The notes under the pieces: generated by a model | Seen by the model: the letters and a program-made list of their open reading frames with translations, nothing else | Told to the model about the DNA's origin: nothing | Databases searched by the model: none | Made by a program: the position numbers and the translations under genes | Part shown: piece by piece, positions 10,194 to 19,799 of the stretch | Numbering within the stretch: the stretch's first letter is position 1 | Layout: every line of letters starts with the position of its first letter | Assembly (NCBI GenBank): GCA_963975575.1 | Contig: CAXBHL010000003.1 | Span: 1 to 64,000 of the forward strand | DNA from: UBA6054 sp963975575 | GTDB taxonomy: Bacteria > Planctomycetota > Phycisphaerae > Phycisphaerales > UBA1924 | Reading direction: 5' to 3' | DNA length: 64,000 bases

Positions 10194-10544
10194 GTGATGA
10201 CGATCGCCAACACGCCGGTGTCCTCGGTGCTGCTCTGGGTGGGGGTGCTCATCGCGGTGATCCTGGTGGGATCGCTGGGGGTCTTCGCCCTGCGCCGGTC
10301 GGTGCTCGGCGACGCGCCGGCGTCTGGCGACGACGCGGGCCTGATGGACCAGATGCGACGCATGGTCGAGCGGGGCGAGATGACCCAGGACGAGTACGAC
10401 AAGGCCCGGCGGACCATCGTCGAGAAGGCCCGGGCCGGGTTCGACGCCCGCCCGCCAGCGCCCCCGTCCGCCCGACCGCCACGCGGCCCGGGTGGGGATC
10501 CGGGGTCCGGCGGTCCGGACGCGGGGCCCGGGGCGACCCCTTGA
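10194..10544 (+). CDS. Small membrane protein with SHOCT-like segment
   Basis: A 116-residue protein with one N-terminal transmembrane helix (about residues 8-30). A cytoplasmic stretch QMRRMVERGEMTQDEYDKAR (about 50-69) fits the SHOCT short C-terminal domain (a hydrophobic/Glu-Gly-x-Ile/Met-Thr-x-x-Glu-Tyr/Phe pattern). The last 40 residues are Pro/Gly-rich and probably disordered. GTG at 10194 is chosen because of the TAAAGT box; ATG at 10197 is the alternative. Function unknown; such segments are usually oligomerisation modules. Confidence 0.7.
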   Translation: MMTIANTPVSSVLLWVGVLIAVILVGSLGVFALRRSVLGDAPASGDDAGLMDQMRRMVERGEMTQDEYDKARRTIVEKARAGFDARPPAPPSARPPRGPGGDPGSGGPDAGPGATP

Positions 10545-10683
10545 ACGAGTGGTTCGTGTGCGCACGGGGTCGGGACCGGCGGGTGGGTCTGTGAGGGCCA
10601 GATCGGGTTCTGGGCGGGCCGATTCGTGGGACGCGAGATGGGCGGGCATATCGGGGCTGTCTACGCTGTTGGTCGAGGGATTT

Positions 10684-10699
10684 GGCCGTCGGGACGGCC
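10684..10699 (+). other. Hairpin in the clpX upstream region
   Basis: GGCCGT-CGGG-ACGGCC is a perfect 6-bp stem with a tetraloop in the 270-bp gap before clpX, downstream of a possible -10 (TACGCT, 10662-10667). There is no U-tract, so it is not a terminator. It would lie in the 5' leader. Confidence 0.35.
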
Positions 10700-10814
10700 C
10701 CGATCGCAGGGATCGAAGGCGATTCCGATTGAGCCGGGCCTGTCGGTTGGCCGATACCCCTCCGTGTCCGCCCGCAGGCGGCAGCAACCCGTTCCGCATC
10801 CACTTGAGGCCGCG

Positions 10815-12290
<1,476 letters not shown>

Positions 12291-12330
12291 CCCCGGCGCC
12301 GACCCTCGAGGCGCTGACCCACGAAGAACA

Positions 12331-12357
12331 AACGCCCCACGATCGCGGGGCGTTTTT
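12331..12357 (+). terminator. Rho-independent terminator after clpX
   Basis: AACGCCCC, an 8-nt loop, then GGGGCGTT running into TTTTT. The reverse strand also ends in T-rich bases less strongly, so it may serve both convergent genes. Confidence 0.85.
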
Positions 12358-12392
12358 CGTTGGTCGATCGCGTGCGCGGATTGCGCCGCGGC

Positions 12393-13895
12393 TTAGGCGT
12401 CGTTGAGGGGGGTGGCGACCATGATCTCCTCGCCGCCGGCGATGACGGCCGCGAGGGCGTAGACCGTCACGTCGGTATCGAGCACGCCCCGGGCGGCGCT
12501 GGGACGCCGGGCGAGCAGATGCAGATAGGCGTCGTCGTATTCGCGCGGGTCGGCCGAGGGGATCGCGATGCCCGGCTCGGCGCGGATCAGCAGGCCGAGG
12601 TTGGCCCGGGCCCACGCGGAGGCGGCGAGCAGGGCGGCCACGGCCTCGCCCGCGCCGCGGTCGTCGGTGCAGACGGCGTGCAGGCGACCGGAGGCATCGC
12701 AGGCGAGCTCCACGCCCGGGGCGGCGGGGCAGCGGGCCTCGACGGGGGTCAGGCCCTCGATCAGACACGCGAGCGGCTCGCGGAGGCGGGTGATGCGGAC
12801 CTCGGCGGGCGGCTCCGACGGCGCGTTCGTCGCCCCGGCGAGGACGACGACCTCGGGCGCGGGGGCCGGGACGGTCCCGGGTTGGGGGTCCGCGGGCTCA
12901 TCCTGGTGGTGCTCGGTCAGGCGGAGGCCGGCCGGGTGGGCGGGTGTCGTCGCGGTGGGCGTCGGCCGGCGGGGGCGGTCGGGGGCGCCCAGGAGCGCGT
13001 CGAGCACGCCGGTTGCCGCGTCGTCGGCGTCGGACCGGCAGACGGTCACGGTGCCGGTGGCGTCGATGCGCCCCGAGGCGTCGAGGATCTCGACGGGCCG
13101 GTCCAGGAACGCGGTGCACGCCCGGGTGATCTTCTGGCGGGCCGCGTCGATCTCGGGTCCGGGGTTGCCCATGACGGCGACTCGGACGCGGGGGCCGGCC
13201 TCGGGGTCGAGCCGGTCGTCGAGCGTGGCCACCAGCGTCTTGATCAGCCGGTAGGACGCGACGACGGCGGCCTCGTCGGCGCCGGTCAGGATGGTCACCT
13301 CGTCGATGCCGGCACGCTCGAGCAGCTCGGGTTCGGCGGTCTCATCGACACGCAGCACCACGCGGCTGGCGGCGGTGGTGGCGATGGTCACCCCGTCCTC
13401 GACGGAGTCGACGGGCTCGATCTGGGCCGCGGTCCGGCCGGTGATCACGTCGATGGACACCGAGCCCCCCGCCGAGCGGACGAGCGCGACGGTTTCGGAT
13501 CGCTTGCGTGCGGACAGGCAGGCGTACTGGCGAACCCACAGCGAGGCGCGGACGGGCAGGTGCCCGAGGATGACTAGTTCGACCACCGGGCGTTCGGCAC
13601 CCGGCTCGGAGGTGTCGTGGGCGTCCGGGCGCTCGGCGCGGACCGCGCTGCCCTCGAAGCGGCCCCGTTCGGGCCGTTCTGGTCGGGCGGGGGTGGGGGG
13701 GATCGGCTGGTCGGCGGCGGCCGGGCGATCGTCACGGGCGCTCTGGGCGGAACCCATGGGCGCCGGGGCGTACGGCGCGTCGCCCAGAAAGAGCTCGGCC
13801 AGTGCGTCGTGCTCGGATTGCTCGGTGCCGGTGAGCCGGATGTTGGGGCGCGCCGTCGGCGGCGTGTGCGGGGCAGGGGGGTCGGTGCGGTCCAT
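12393..13895 (-). CDS. MinD/FlhG-like protein lacking the P-loop (predicted pseudo-ATPase)
   Basis: 500 residues. The first 95 are Pro/Ala-rich and disordered. From about residue 100 the order of segments resembles MinD/FlhG/ParA ATPases. VVELVILGHLPVRASLWVRQ occupies the place of the first strand and P-loop, but GHLPVRAS replaces the GKGGVGKT lysine loop. Later, VTILTGADEAAVVASYRLIK resembles the TDAYALIK helix, and VAVMGNPGPEIDAARQKI with FLDRPVEIL resembles the MinD strand-helix that follows. A further 200-residue tail has no recognised domain. Start: ATG at 13895 with GGAGG 8 nt upstream. It lies 50 bp after the ParA-CBM gene in the same direction, which suggests a common task. Assignment rests on eye alignment only. 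Confidence 0.6.
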   Translation of the reverse strand: MDRTDPPAPHTPPTARPNIRLTGTEQSEHDALAELFLGDAPYAPAPMGSAQSARDDRPAAADQPIPPTPARPERPERGRFEGSAVRAERPDAHDTSEPGAERPVVELVILGHLPVRASLWVRQYACLSARKRSETVALVRSAGGSVSIDVITGRTAAQIEPVDSVEDGVTIATTAASRVVLRVDETAEPELLERAGIDEVTILTGADEAAVVASYRLIKTLVATLDDRLDPEAGPRVRVAVMGNPGPEIDAARQKITRACTAFLDRPVEILDASGRIDATGTVTVCRSDADDAATGVLDALLGAPDRPRRPTPTATTPAHPAGLRLTEHHQDEPADPQPGTVPAPAPEVVVLAGATNAPSEPPAEVRITRLREPLACLIEGLTPVEARCPAAPGVELACDASGRLHAVCTDDRGAGEAVAALLAASAWARANLGLLIRAEPGIAIPSADPREYDDAYLHLLARRPSAARGVLDTDVTVYALAAVIAGGEEIMVATPLNDA

Positions 13896-13945
13896 CGTGC
13901 GAGCCTCCGCTCGGATCCACCGGCCGTCCGGGCCGGGCGCGCTGG

Positions 13946-15334
13946 TCAGGTTACCACCGCGAGGTTGTTTTCTCCGCCGAGTCCGTTGCCGACGCGGGCC
14001 GGATTGTACGGGTCGCACTGCCACACGCCGTCGATCACGAGGCGGTATTCGTAGCGTCCGGGCGGGGCGTCGATCCGTCGCTCGAAGATACCCAGTTCGT
14101 CGCGCCGTGTCATCTGGCCGCGGTCCGGATTCCACCCATTGAACGAGCCCGCAACCGCTACAGACCGGACCCCCGCGCAAGGATGGACCAGGAGCAGCCC
14201 GCCAGCGACGGGGCGGCAGCCCCAGAGGTGGCGGATCTCGCCCGCCTCGGCCGGGGCGACCGGATCCGGGGGGTCTTCGATGAGTTCGATGGCCACGGCC
14301 CGGTGGGGCATGAGGGAGCGTCGGGGCGGGCCGGTCTGGGGCCGGGCGGCGGTCATGGTGGCCGCCTTGAGGGCCATCTCCTGGGCCCGGGACATGGTCG
14401 GGGCGGCCGGCGGGGCGGAGGGGTCGGCCAGAGTCGGCTCGGACGTGGACGACGCGGGCGTGTCGGGGCCACGTTCATCGGTGCCGGGCTCGGGGCGTTC
14501 GAGGGCGGCGTGCTCGATGAGCCACTCGCACAGCGAGCCGTAGTCGCCGGCCCCCATGGAGCCGGGGGCGTGGTCCTCGACCGGGCGTCCGAAGGAGGCG
14601 GCCTCCTTGACCTCGGGATCCAGGCGGATGACGGTGGGGATGACCGCCGCCCCGAACCGGTCGCGGAGGTCGTCGAGCAGGTCGCGGGCCAGCGGCAGGG
14701 CGGGGTCGTACATGGTGGCGAGCAGGCGGATGCGGGCCTCGGCACCCACGTGACGGACGACGGATCGGGCCGTCTGGATCTGCTTGCCCGCCCCGCGGAG
14801 GCTGAAGAAGCTGGTCTCGACGGGGATGAGCACCTCGCTGGCGGCGGCGAGGGCGTTGTAGCTGAGCAGGCCGATGGACGGGGGGCAGTCGATGACGACC
14901 GCGTCGTAGCGTCGCAGATGGCCGGCGTTGGCGGCCACGTCGTGCTCGGCGCTGTTCGGCGCGGGGTCGCGGGTCAGGCGGTCGATGACGGTCGCCAGCC
15001 GGTTCTGGGGGTTGTCCATGTCGGCCAGCCCGCCGCGGGCGGCCTCGAGGCCGGCGAGTTTCATGCGGCTGGGCAGCAGGTCGAACCCGCGGCCGATGCG
15101 CCAGAGGAGGCGGTCTCGGTCGAGGGGGGCGTTCTCGCCAGCGCGGAGGGCGTCGGCGACGTCGAGGTCCATGCGGTCCTCGGGCACGCCGAGCCCGGCG
15201 GCGCAGTGTGCCTGCGGGTCCAGGTCCACGAGCAGGGTGCGGAAGCCGCGCCGGGCGAAGCCGGCCGCCACGTTGATGGCGCTGGTGGTCTTTCCGCAAC
15301 CGCCCTTCTGGTTGATGATCGCGATAGTGCGCAT
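13946..15334 (-). CDS. ParA-family ATPase fused to a C-terminal glycogen-binding (AMPK1-CBM/CBM48) domain
   Basis: 462 residues. The N-terminal 270 are a complete ParA/Soj-type ATPase. The deviant Walker A is QKGGCGKTT (about 9-17) with the signature Lys, then LLVDLDPQAH (switch I/A'), and VVIDCPPSIGLLSYNAL as Walker B. A 110-residue Pro/Ala linker follows. The last 75 residues (from about 387) form an early-set/CBM48-type domain: VAVAGSFNGWNP, then GIFERRIDAPPGRYEYRLVIDGVWQCDP and a final NNLAVV, the classic order of AMPK-beta glycogen-binding modules. The ATG at 15334 begins the ATPase exactly (MRTIAIINQKGG); the longer open frame is aroB shadow. No parB or centromere cluster is adjacent. 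It may position or sense a carbohydrate-related structure. Confidence 0.85.
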   Translation of the reverse strand: MRTIAIINQKGGCGKTTSAINVAAGFARRGFRTLLVDLDPQAHCAAGLGVPEDRMDLDVADALRAGENAPLDRDRLLWRIGRGFDLLPSRMKLAGLEAARGGLADMDNPQNRLATVIDRLTRDPAPNSAEHDVAANAGHLRRYDAVVIDCPPSIGLLSYNALAAASEVLIPVETSFFSLRGAGKQIQTARSVVRHVGAEARIRLLATMYDPALPLARDLLDDLRDRFGAAVIPTVIRLDPEVKEAASFGRPVEDHAPGSMGAGDYGSLCEWLIEHAALERPEPGTDERGPDTPASSTSEPTLADPSAPPAAPTMSRAQEMALKAATMTAARPQTGPPRRSLMPHRAVAIELIEDPPDPVAPAEAGEIRHLWGCRPVAGGLLLVHPCAGVRSVAVAGSFNGWNPDRGQMTRRDELGIFERRIDAPPGRYEYRLVIDGVWQCDPYNPARVGNGLGGENNLAVVT

Positions 15335-15392
15335 AGGGGGGGAGCCCTCGGGCGACGAACGCCGTCCGAACTGATGTCGGCTCCGATAACGG

Positions 15393-15409
15393 AGAAACTC
15401 CAAGTTTCT
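15393..15409. promoter_or_regulatory. Inverted repeat upstream of the ParA-CBM gene
   Basis: AGAAACT-CCA-AGTTTCT is a perfect 7-bp dyad with a 3-bp centre, about 60 bp before the parA-like start. It is AT-rich against its surroundings and well placed for an operator. A hairpin is the alternative. Confidence 0.4.
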
Positions 15410-15495
15410 GTGGGGACGCGGCTTGCTGCCTGAACCGGGGGCGGGCGTTTTCCTGTGGTGCGCAGGGGACTTGCCGCGCGGGCCCGGCGGTGAAA

Positions 15496-16674
15496 TCAGG
15501 CGCGGACCGCGTCGAGCCCGGCGCGGATCCAGGCGGGGTCGGGGTCTGGCACGACCTCGCAGCGCCCCCGCCCGGTCGGCAGGATCAGGCGCAGCGCGCC
15601 GCCGGCGGCCTTCTTGTCGGCGCCCATGCGGGCGAGGATCTCGTCGTTGTCGGGCAGGCCGCGGACGCGGGTGGGCAGCCCGATGGTGTCGAGCATGGAG
15701 CGGAGTTCGTCGCCGACGGAGGCGTCGCAGCGTCCGGCGTGCTCGGCGCAGCGGCAGGCGGCGACCATGCCCAGGGCGACGGCCTCCCCGTGGTGGAGCG
15801 GCGCCAGCTCGGGGTGGGCGGGGTCGGGGGTCAGGTCGGGCAGGGTCTCGATGGCGTGGCCGAAGGTGTGGCCGAAGTTGAGCAGCATGCGCACGCCGCC
15901 GGCGTGGCCGATGGCCTCGCGCTCGTCGCGCCGCACGACCTCGCCCTTGAGCGAGACGGACCGCTCGATGAGCCGGTCGGTGGCGTCGCGCTCCCCGGCG
16001 AGCACGCCGGGCAGCACGGCGGCGGTCTCGGACATGATGTCGGCGCCGGTGATGCCGCCGGCGATCATGGCGTGCTTGACACACTCGGCCAGGCCGGAGC
16101 GCCGGTGCCGGTCGGGCAGCGAGTCGAGCAGACGCGTGTCCGCGGCGACGGTCAGCGGCTGGTGGAACGCGCCGACCATGTTCTTGAGCAGGCGGTTGCC
16201 GGCGGGGACGCGGACGGTCAGGTTGACGCCGGTCTTGCCGCCCACGGAGGCGTCGACCATGGAGAGCAGCGTTGAGGGGCACTGCACGACGGGCACGCCC
16301 CGCTGGTAGGAGGCGGCGGCGAAGCCGGCGAGGTCCCCGACGATGCCGCCGCCGAGGGCAACGACCGGGTCGATGCGGGAGTGGCCCGACGCGCCCATGG
16401 CCGAGAGCAGGCGCTCGAGGGTGACGATGGACTTGTCCTGCTCGGTGGGCGTGACGCGGGCGACGGTGGCGTTCAGGCCGGCCTGGGCGAGTTCAGCGAC
16501 GAGCTCGTCGCGGAAGACCCCGGGCACGCCGGTGTCGGCGACGATGAACGCGCGGTTCGGGCGGGGGCCCAGGGCGGCCCGGATCTCTCCCGGGATGCTC
16601 AGGATGGCGCCCGGCCCGATGTGCACGGTGTAGGACCGCTCGCCGAGATCGACTCGCACCGTCCGCGCGTTCAT
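15496..16674 (-). CDS. aroB: 3-dehydroquinate synthase
   Basis: The 392-residue second enzyme of the shikimate pathway, making 3-dehydroquinate from DAHP with NAD+ and a divalent metal. The NAD-binding loop is VALGGGIVGDLAGFAAASYQ. The substrate/metal region is CPSTLLSMVDASVGGKTGVN, AECVKHAMI supplies the metal-binding Glu, and NFGHTFGHAIE supplies the metal-binding His. The C-terminal DKKAAGGALRLILP is also conserved. The start ATG (16674) overlaps the rsfS stop codon by 4 bp, so the two are translationally coupled. Confidence 0.95.
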   Translation of the reverse strand: MNARTVRVDLGERSYTVHIGPGAILSIPGEIRAALGPRPNRAFIVADTGVPGVFRDELVAELAQAGLNATVARVTPTEQDKSIVTLERLLSAMGASGHSRIDPVVALGGGIVGDLAGFAAASYQRGVPVVQCPSTLLSMVDASVGGKTGVNLTVRVPAGNRLLKNMVGAFHQPLTVAADTRLLDSLPDRHRRSGLAECVKHAMIAGGITGADIMSETAAVLPGVLAGERDATDRLIERSVSLKGEVVRRDEREAIGHAGGVRMLLNFGHTFGHAIETLPDLTPDPAHPELAPLHHGEAVALGMVAACRCAEHAGRCDASVGDELRSMLDTIGLPTRVRGLPDNDEILARMGADKKAAGGALRLILPTGRGRCEVVPDPDPAWIRAGLDAVRA

Positions 16675-17174
16675 GGCCCGGGCTCGCCCTTGCGGTTGGA
16701 GGGGGGGGCCGGCTCGACGCGGGGCGCGTCCGCCCACATCGACTCGAGGTCGTAGTAGGCGCGGGCGTTGGGCTCGAAGAGGTGGACGACGACGTCGATG
16801 TAGTCGGCCAGAAGCCAGGTGGCGTTGTCGTCGGCGGAAACGCGGGCGTGGGCGGTGCCGAAGGTCTCCGCGACTTCCTTGAGGTTCTTCAGGGCCGACT
16901 GCATCTGGCGGTCGGAGGTGCCCGACCCGATGACCAGGCAGGTGGTGACCGTGGTCAGGTCGGCGATGTCCAGGATGACGACGTTCTCGCACTTGTCGTC
17001 CAGGAGCGACCGCGCGAAGGCGGCCGCCAGGGCGTGGGCGCTGGCGCGGTCGAGCACCCCCGGCTCGCCGGAGGTGGTGGCGCCGCCTCTGGCGCTCCCT
17101 CTGGTGGCCTTCTTCGGGGCCTGTTTCGGGGTGGTGCCGGGAGGGGTCGGTGTGGGCTCGTGGCCTTGGGTCAT
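16671..17174 (-). CDS. rsfS: Ribosomal silencing factor RsfS
   Basis: 167 residues, of which 60-155 form the Iojap/RsfS domain that binds uL14 and blocks subunit joining. Family signatures present are LLDDKCENVVILDI, TTCLVIGSGTSDRQMQSAL, and the end pattern WLLADYIDVVVHLFEPNARAYYDLE. An additional N-terminal extension of about 50 Pro/Lys-rich residues is probably disordered. The start at 17174 has TAAAGT 5 nt upstream and no Shine-Dalgarno sequence. Coupled to aroB by an ATGA overlap. Confidence 0.92.
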   Translation of the reverse strand: MTQGHEPTPTPPGTTPKQAPKKATRGSARGGATTSGEPGVLDRASAHALAAAFARSLLDDKCENVVILDIADLTTVTTCLVIGSGTSDRQMQSALKNLKEVAETFGTAHARVSADDNATWLLADYIDVVVHLFEPNARAYYDLESMWADAPRVEPAPPSNRKGEPGP

Positions 17175-17179
17175 GGACG

Positions 17180-17185
17180 ACTTTA
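17180..17185 (-). promoter_or_regulatory. -10 element, leaderless-type, rsfS
   Basis: TAAAGT, 5 nt before the rsfS ATG. Its first three bases are the TAA stop codon of the upstream methyltransferase gene. Confidence 0.5.
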
Positions 17186-17971
17186 GGTCCGCTTGGGGGT
17201 GGGCGTGACCCACAGCGAGGACCGCCACGAGCCCGCGCGGGCGATGGTGCCCTCCGGATCGAGCGTGTGCTCGCACAGCGTGCGTCGGGCCTGCTCGGCG
17301 GACTCGTCGGAGGAGCCCAGGCAGAGCAGACGCCCCCCGGGCCGGAGGACTCGGACGATCTCGTCGAGGGTCTTGAGACGCTCGTTGGCGTTGGTGTCGT
17401 CGCGGAAGGGGTCGGCGGCGACGATGGCGTCGAAGGCGTTGTCGAGCTCGCCAGAGAGCGTCTCGACCCAGCCGAGCTCGAAGCCGAGCTGGTCGGCGGG
17501 GTAACGCTGGCGGGCGAATCGGACGGACTCGCCGTCGCGGTCGAGGGCGACGACGCCGCCCGACGGTCCGGCGAGGTAGGCGAGGTGGCGGGCGCCCGCG
17601 CCGGTGCCGCAGCCGAGATCGAGGACCCGGTCGCCGGGTTTGACGACCTCGTCGAGGGCGCGGACGAGTTCGGCGCGCGGGTCGGGGGTCAGGTCGTCGT
17701 AGATGCGCGTGGGGGTCGCCCGGATGCGGAAGGGGCGCTTGCGGGCGTCGGACTCGGGGAAGCGGACCTCGAACTCGCGGACGCCGGCGTCGGCGCCGAA
17801 CGCCGGGCGGACGGGCCGGGCCCGGCGCTCCCGGTACTGCACGCCCTCGACGGTGACGGTGCGCCCGGGGCCGAGGCTGGCCAGACGTGCGAACACGCGT
17901 CCGATGGCCGAGTTCCGCGCCGCGCGGGCGGGCGGGCGGGTGATCGGGTTGGGCTCGGGCGCGGCGTTCAC
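17183..17971 (-). CDS. SAM-dependent methyltransferase (class I)
   Basis: 262 residues. A class I Rossmann methyltransferase core begins near residue 120: motif I VLDLGCGTGAGARHL, motif II VVALDRDGESV, motif IV/Post-I AIVAADPF, and a later VLRPGGRLLCLGS loop. The first 100 residues are a distinct basic domain (ERRARPVRPAFG, FEVRFPE) of unknown role. The GTG at 17971 lies 4 nt after the upstream stop, and the upstream open frame belongs to the MBL gene. Substrate unknown. Confidence 0.8.
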   Translation of the reverse strand: MNAAPEPNPITRPPARAARNSAIGRVFARLASLGPGRTVTVEGVQYRERRARPVRPAFGADAGVREFEVRFPESDARKRPFRIRATPTRIYDDLTPDPRAELVRALDEVVKPGDRVLDLGCGTGAGARHLAYLAGPSGGVVALDRDGESVRFARQRYPADQLGFELGWVETLSGELDNAFDAIVAADPFRDDTNANERLKTLDEIVRVLRPGGRLLCLGSSDESAEQARRTLCEHTLDPEGTIARAGSWRSSLWVTPTPKRT

Positions 17972-17975
17972 GGGC

Positions 17976-18938
17976 TCACCACGCGGCCCCGCCCCGCGCA
18001 GGCAGGTCGAAGAGCGAGCGGGCGCGGACGGCGACCGGCGGCGACACACGCGGACGCGCACGCCCCGCGGGCCCGGGCTCGGTGTCGATCCACTCAGTGG
18101 GGCGGAACTGGCTGCTGACGGCGCACGCGGGCGGCGCGGCCGGTCCCCGTGGATCGGCATCGGTGTGGGCGGCGACGGCGCGCTCTGGCGTGTTGCACTG
18201 GCGCGAGAGGTGCAGGAGCACGAGGTGCTGCGTGGGGGCGATGTCGCGCGCCGCGTCGGCGGACTCTTCGTTGCTCAGGTGGCCGGACCCGCCCATGATG
18301 CGGCGTTTGAGGAACTCGGGCCGGTCGGACGCGTTCTGCATGATGGGGCAGTAGTTCGATTCGATGGCCAGTGTGTCCACGCCGGCGAGCAGGTTGATGA
18401 ACCCGTCAGTCACACGCCCGACGTCGGTCGCGTAGCCGAGGTGGGCCTCACGATCGCCGCCGTCGCGGGCGACGAAGCGGAATGCGGCCACGCCGAGATC
18501 GTCGTGGGATTCGAGCCCGACCTCGGCGCCCAGCGCGTCGTCGATGGTGAGGGTGTCGTCGAAGGGCACCGTGTGGGCGCAGAGCAGGCCCGATCGCTCG
18601 GCGCGGCCGAGGTGGCGTCGGTGGATGCGCAGGCGGGCCCGCCACCCGCCGGGGCGGATGGCGCCGGGCCACCCCGGGTGGCAGTGGTCGCTGTCGAGGT
18701 GGGTGAAGACGATGTCGTCGACCTCGTCGGGGCGGATGCCGCGTTCGAGCAGCAGGCGCCCCGTGCGCCGCGGCGAGAGGCCGGCGTCGATGAGCACGAC
18801 GCGCCGGGGCGCGTCCGGGTCGGGGCGTGCCACGAGGACGGCGCAGTTGCCCGACGAGCCGCTGGCGAGCACGCACAGCGACACCCCGACCGCCCGCGGC
18901 CCGACCGGTCGGCGGGGCTCGGCGTCGGGGTTGATCAC
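17976..18938 (-). CDS. MBL-fold metallohydrolase, YycJ/WalJ type
   Basis: 320 residues of metallo-beta-lactamase fold. It begins SLCVLASGSSGNCAVL, the diagnostic start of YycJ-type proteins. The metal site is FTHLDSDHCHPGW (HxDxDH variant of HxHxDH). Further ligands are in LGYATDVG, AIESNYCPIMQ, GGSGHLSNEESA and LLHLSRQCN, all family hallmarks. The last 50 residues are a Pro/Arg-rich tail. The GTG at 18938 overlaps the lpxA stop by 4 bp (GTGA). YycJ relatives are nuclease-like enzymes linked to DNA repair or to cell-wall regulation, so the biological role here is open. Confidence 0.87.
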   Translation of the reverse strand: MINPDAEPRRPVGPRAVGVSLCVLASGSSGNCAVLVARPDPDAPRRVVLIDAGLSPRRTGRLLLERGIRPDEVDDIVFTHLDSDHCHPGWPGAIRPGGWRARLRIHRRHLGRAERSGLLCAHTVPFDDTLTIDDALGAEVGLESHDDLGVAAFRFVARDGGDREAHLGYATDVGRVTDGFINLLAGVDTLAIESNYCPIMQNASDRPEFLKRRIMGGSGHLSNEESADAARDIAPTQHLVLLHLSRQCNTPERAVAAHTDADPRGPAAPPACAVSSQFRPTEWIDTEPGPAGRARPRVSPPVAVRARSLFDLPARGGAAW

Positions 18939-19765
18939 ACGTCGATCTCTTCCGGGGCGTTGGAGGCCAGGCGGTACCGCCGGCCGCCCACGGGGGTGAT
19001 GGAGCGCTTGGTGTCGCGGACGAACTCGTACATGTGGTGCACGGCGGGGCTGTTCTCGCCGCGCCGTTCCAGCTCGCCGAGCAGCTCGTCGCGGGGGGGG
19101 TTGCGACGCAGCAGCTCGCGGTAGGCGCGGCGGACGGCGTCGATCTCGTCGCGCGCCATGCCGGAGCGCCGCATGCCGATGAGGTTGAGCCCGACGAGCA
19201 TGTTGCGCTGGGCGGACATGCAGAAGGGCGGCACGTCGTTGGTCAGCACCGAGCCGCCCGAGCACATGGCCAGGCGTCCGACGCGCCCGTTCTGATGCAG
19301 CACGGTGCCGCCGGAGAGGATGGCCCGCTCGTGGACCTCGGTGTGGCCGGCGAGGGCGACGTTGTTGACCAGGATCGCGTCGTCGCGGACGATGGCGTCG
19401 TGGCCGACGTGGCTGTTGACCATCAGGAACACGCGGTTGCCGATGACGGTGGGCCGGTCGTTCTTGCTGGCGGCGTGGACGGTGGCGTGCTCGCGGATCA
19501 GGCAGTTCTCGCCGACGGTCACGCCAGCGGTGACGGCGCCGGGCTTGAACTTGTAGTCCTGCGGCTCGAAGCCCAGCGAGGCGTTGGGGTAGACGATCGT
19601 GCCGGCGCCGATGCTCGCCGGGCCGCTGATGTTCACGTGGGCGAGCAGGCGGACGCCGGGGCCGAGGGTGACCCGGCCGGTGAGCACGCAGAACGGGCCG
19701 ATCTGGGCGTCGTCTGCGAGGTCGATGTCGCCTTCGAGGATCGCGGATGGATGCACGTTGGGCAT
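18935..19765 (-). CDS. lpxA: UDP-N-acetylglucosamine acyltransferase
   Basis: 276 residues, a left-handed beta-helix acyltransferase that catalyses the first step of lipid A synthesis (3-O-acylation of UDP-GlcNAc). Hexapeptide repeats run from residue 1 to about 190 (HPSAIL, AQIGPFCVL, VGENCLIREHATV, VIGNRVFLMVNSHVGHD). The catalytic His lies in NSHVGHD. The helical C-terminus starts near residue 195 (GLNLIGMRRSGM). It heads a run of four same-strand genes. Start ATG 19765 has TAGACT 6 nt upstream. It implies an LPS-bearing outer membrane. Confidence 0.93.
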   Translation of the reverse strand: MPNVHPSAILEGDIDLADDAQIGPFCVLTGRVTLGPGVRLLAHVNISGPASIGAGTIVYPNASLGFEPQDYKFKPGAVTAGVTVGENCLIREHATVHAASKNDRPTVIGNRVFLMVNSHVGHDAIVRDDAILVNNVALAGHTEVHERAILSGGTVLHQNGRVGRLAMCSGGSVLTNDVPPFCMSAQRNMLVGLNLIGMRRSGMARDEIDAVRRAYRELLRRNPPRDELLGELERRGENSPAVHHMYEFVRDTKRSITPVGGRRYRLASNAPEEIDV

Positions 19766-19771
19766 GGGGCA

Positions 19772-19777
19772 AGTCTA
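19772..19777 (-). promoter_or_regulatory. -10 element, leaderless-type, lpxA
   Basis: TAGACT, 6 nt before the lpxA ATG, in the 34-bp gap shared with lipB. Confidence 0.5.
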
Positions 19778-19788
19778 GCGCGTGCCCC

Positions 19789-19794
19789 TAGGAT
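19789..19794 (+). promoter_or_regulatory. -10 element, leaderless-type, lipB
   Basis: TAGGAT, 5 nt before the GTG at 19800. This favours 19800 over the GTG at 19782. Confidence 0.5.
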
Positions 19795-19799
19795 TCACC

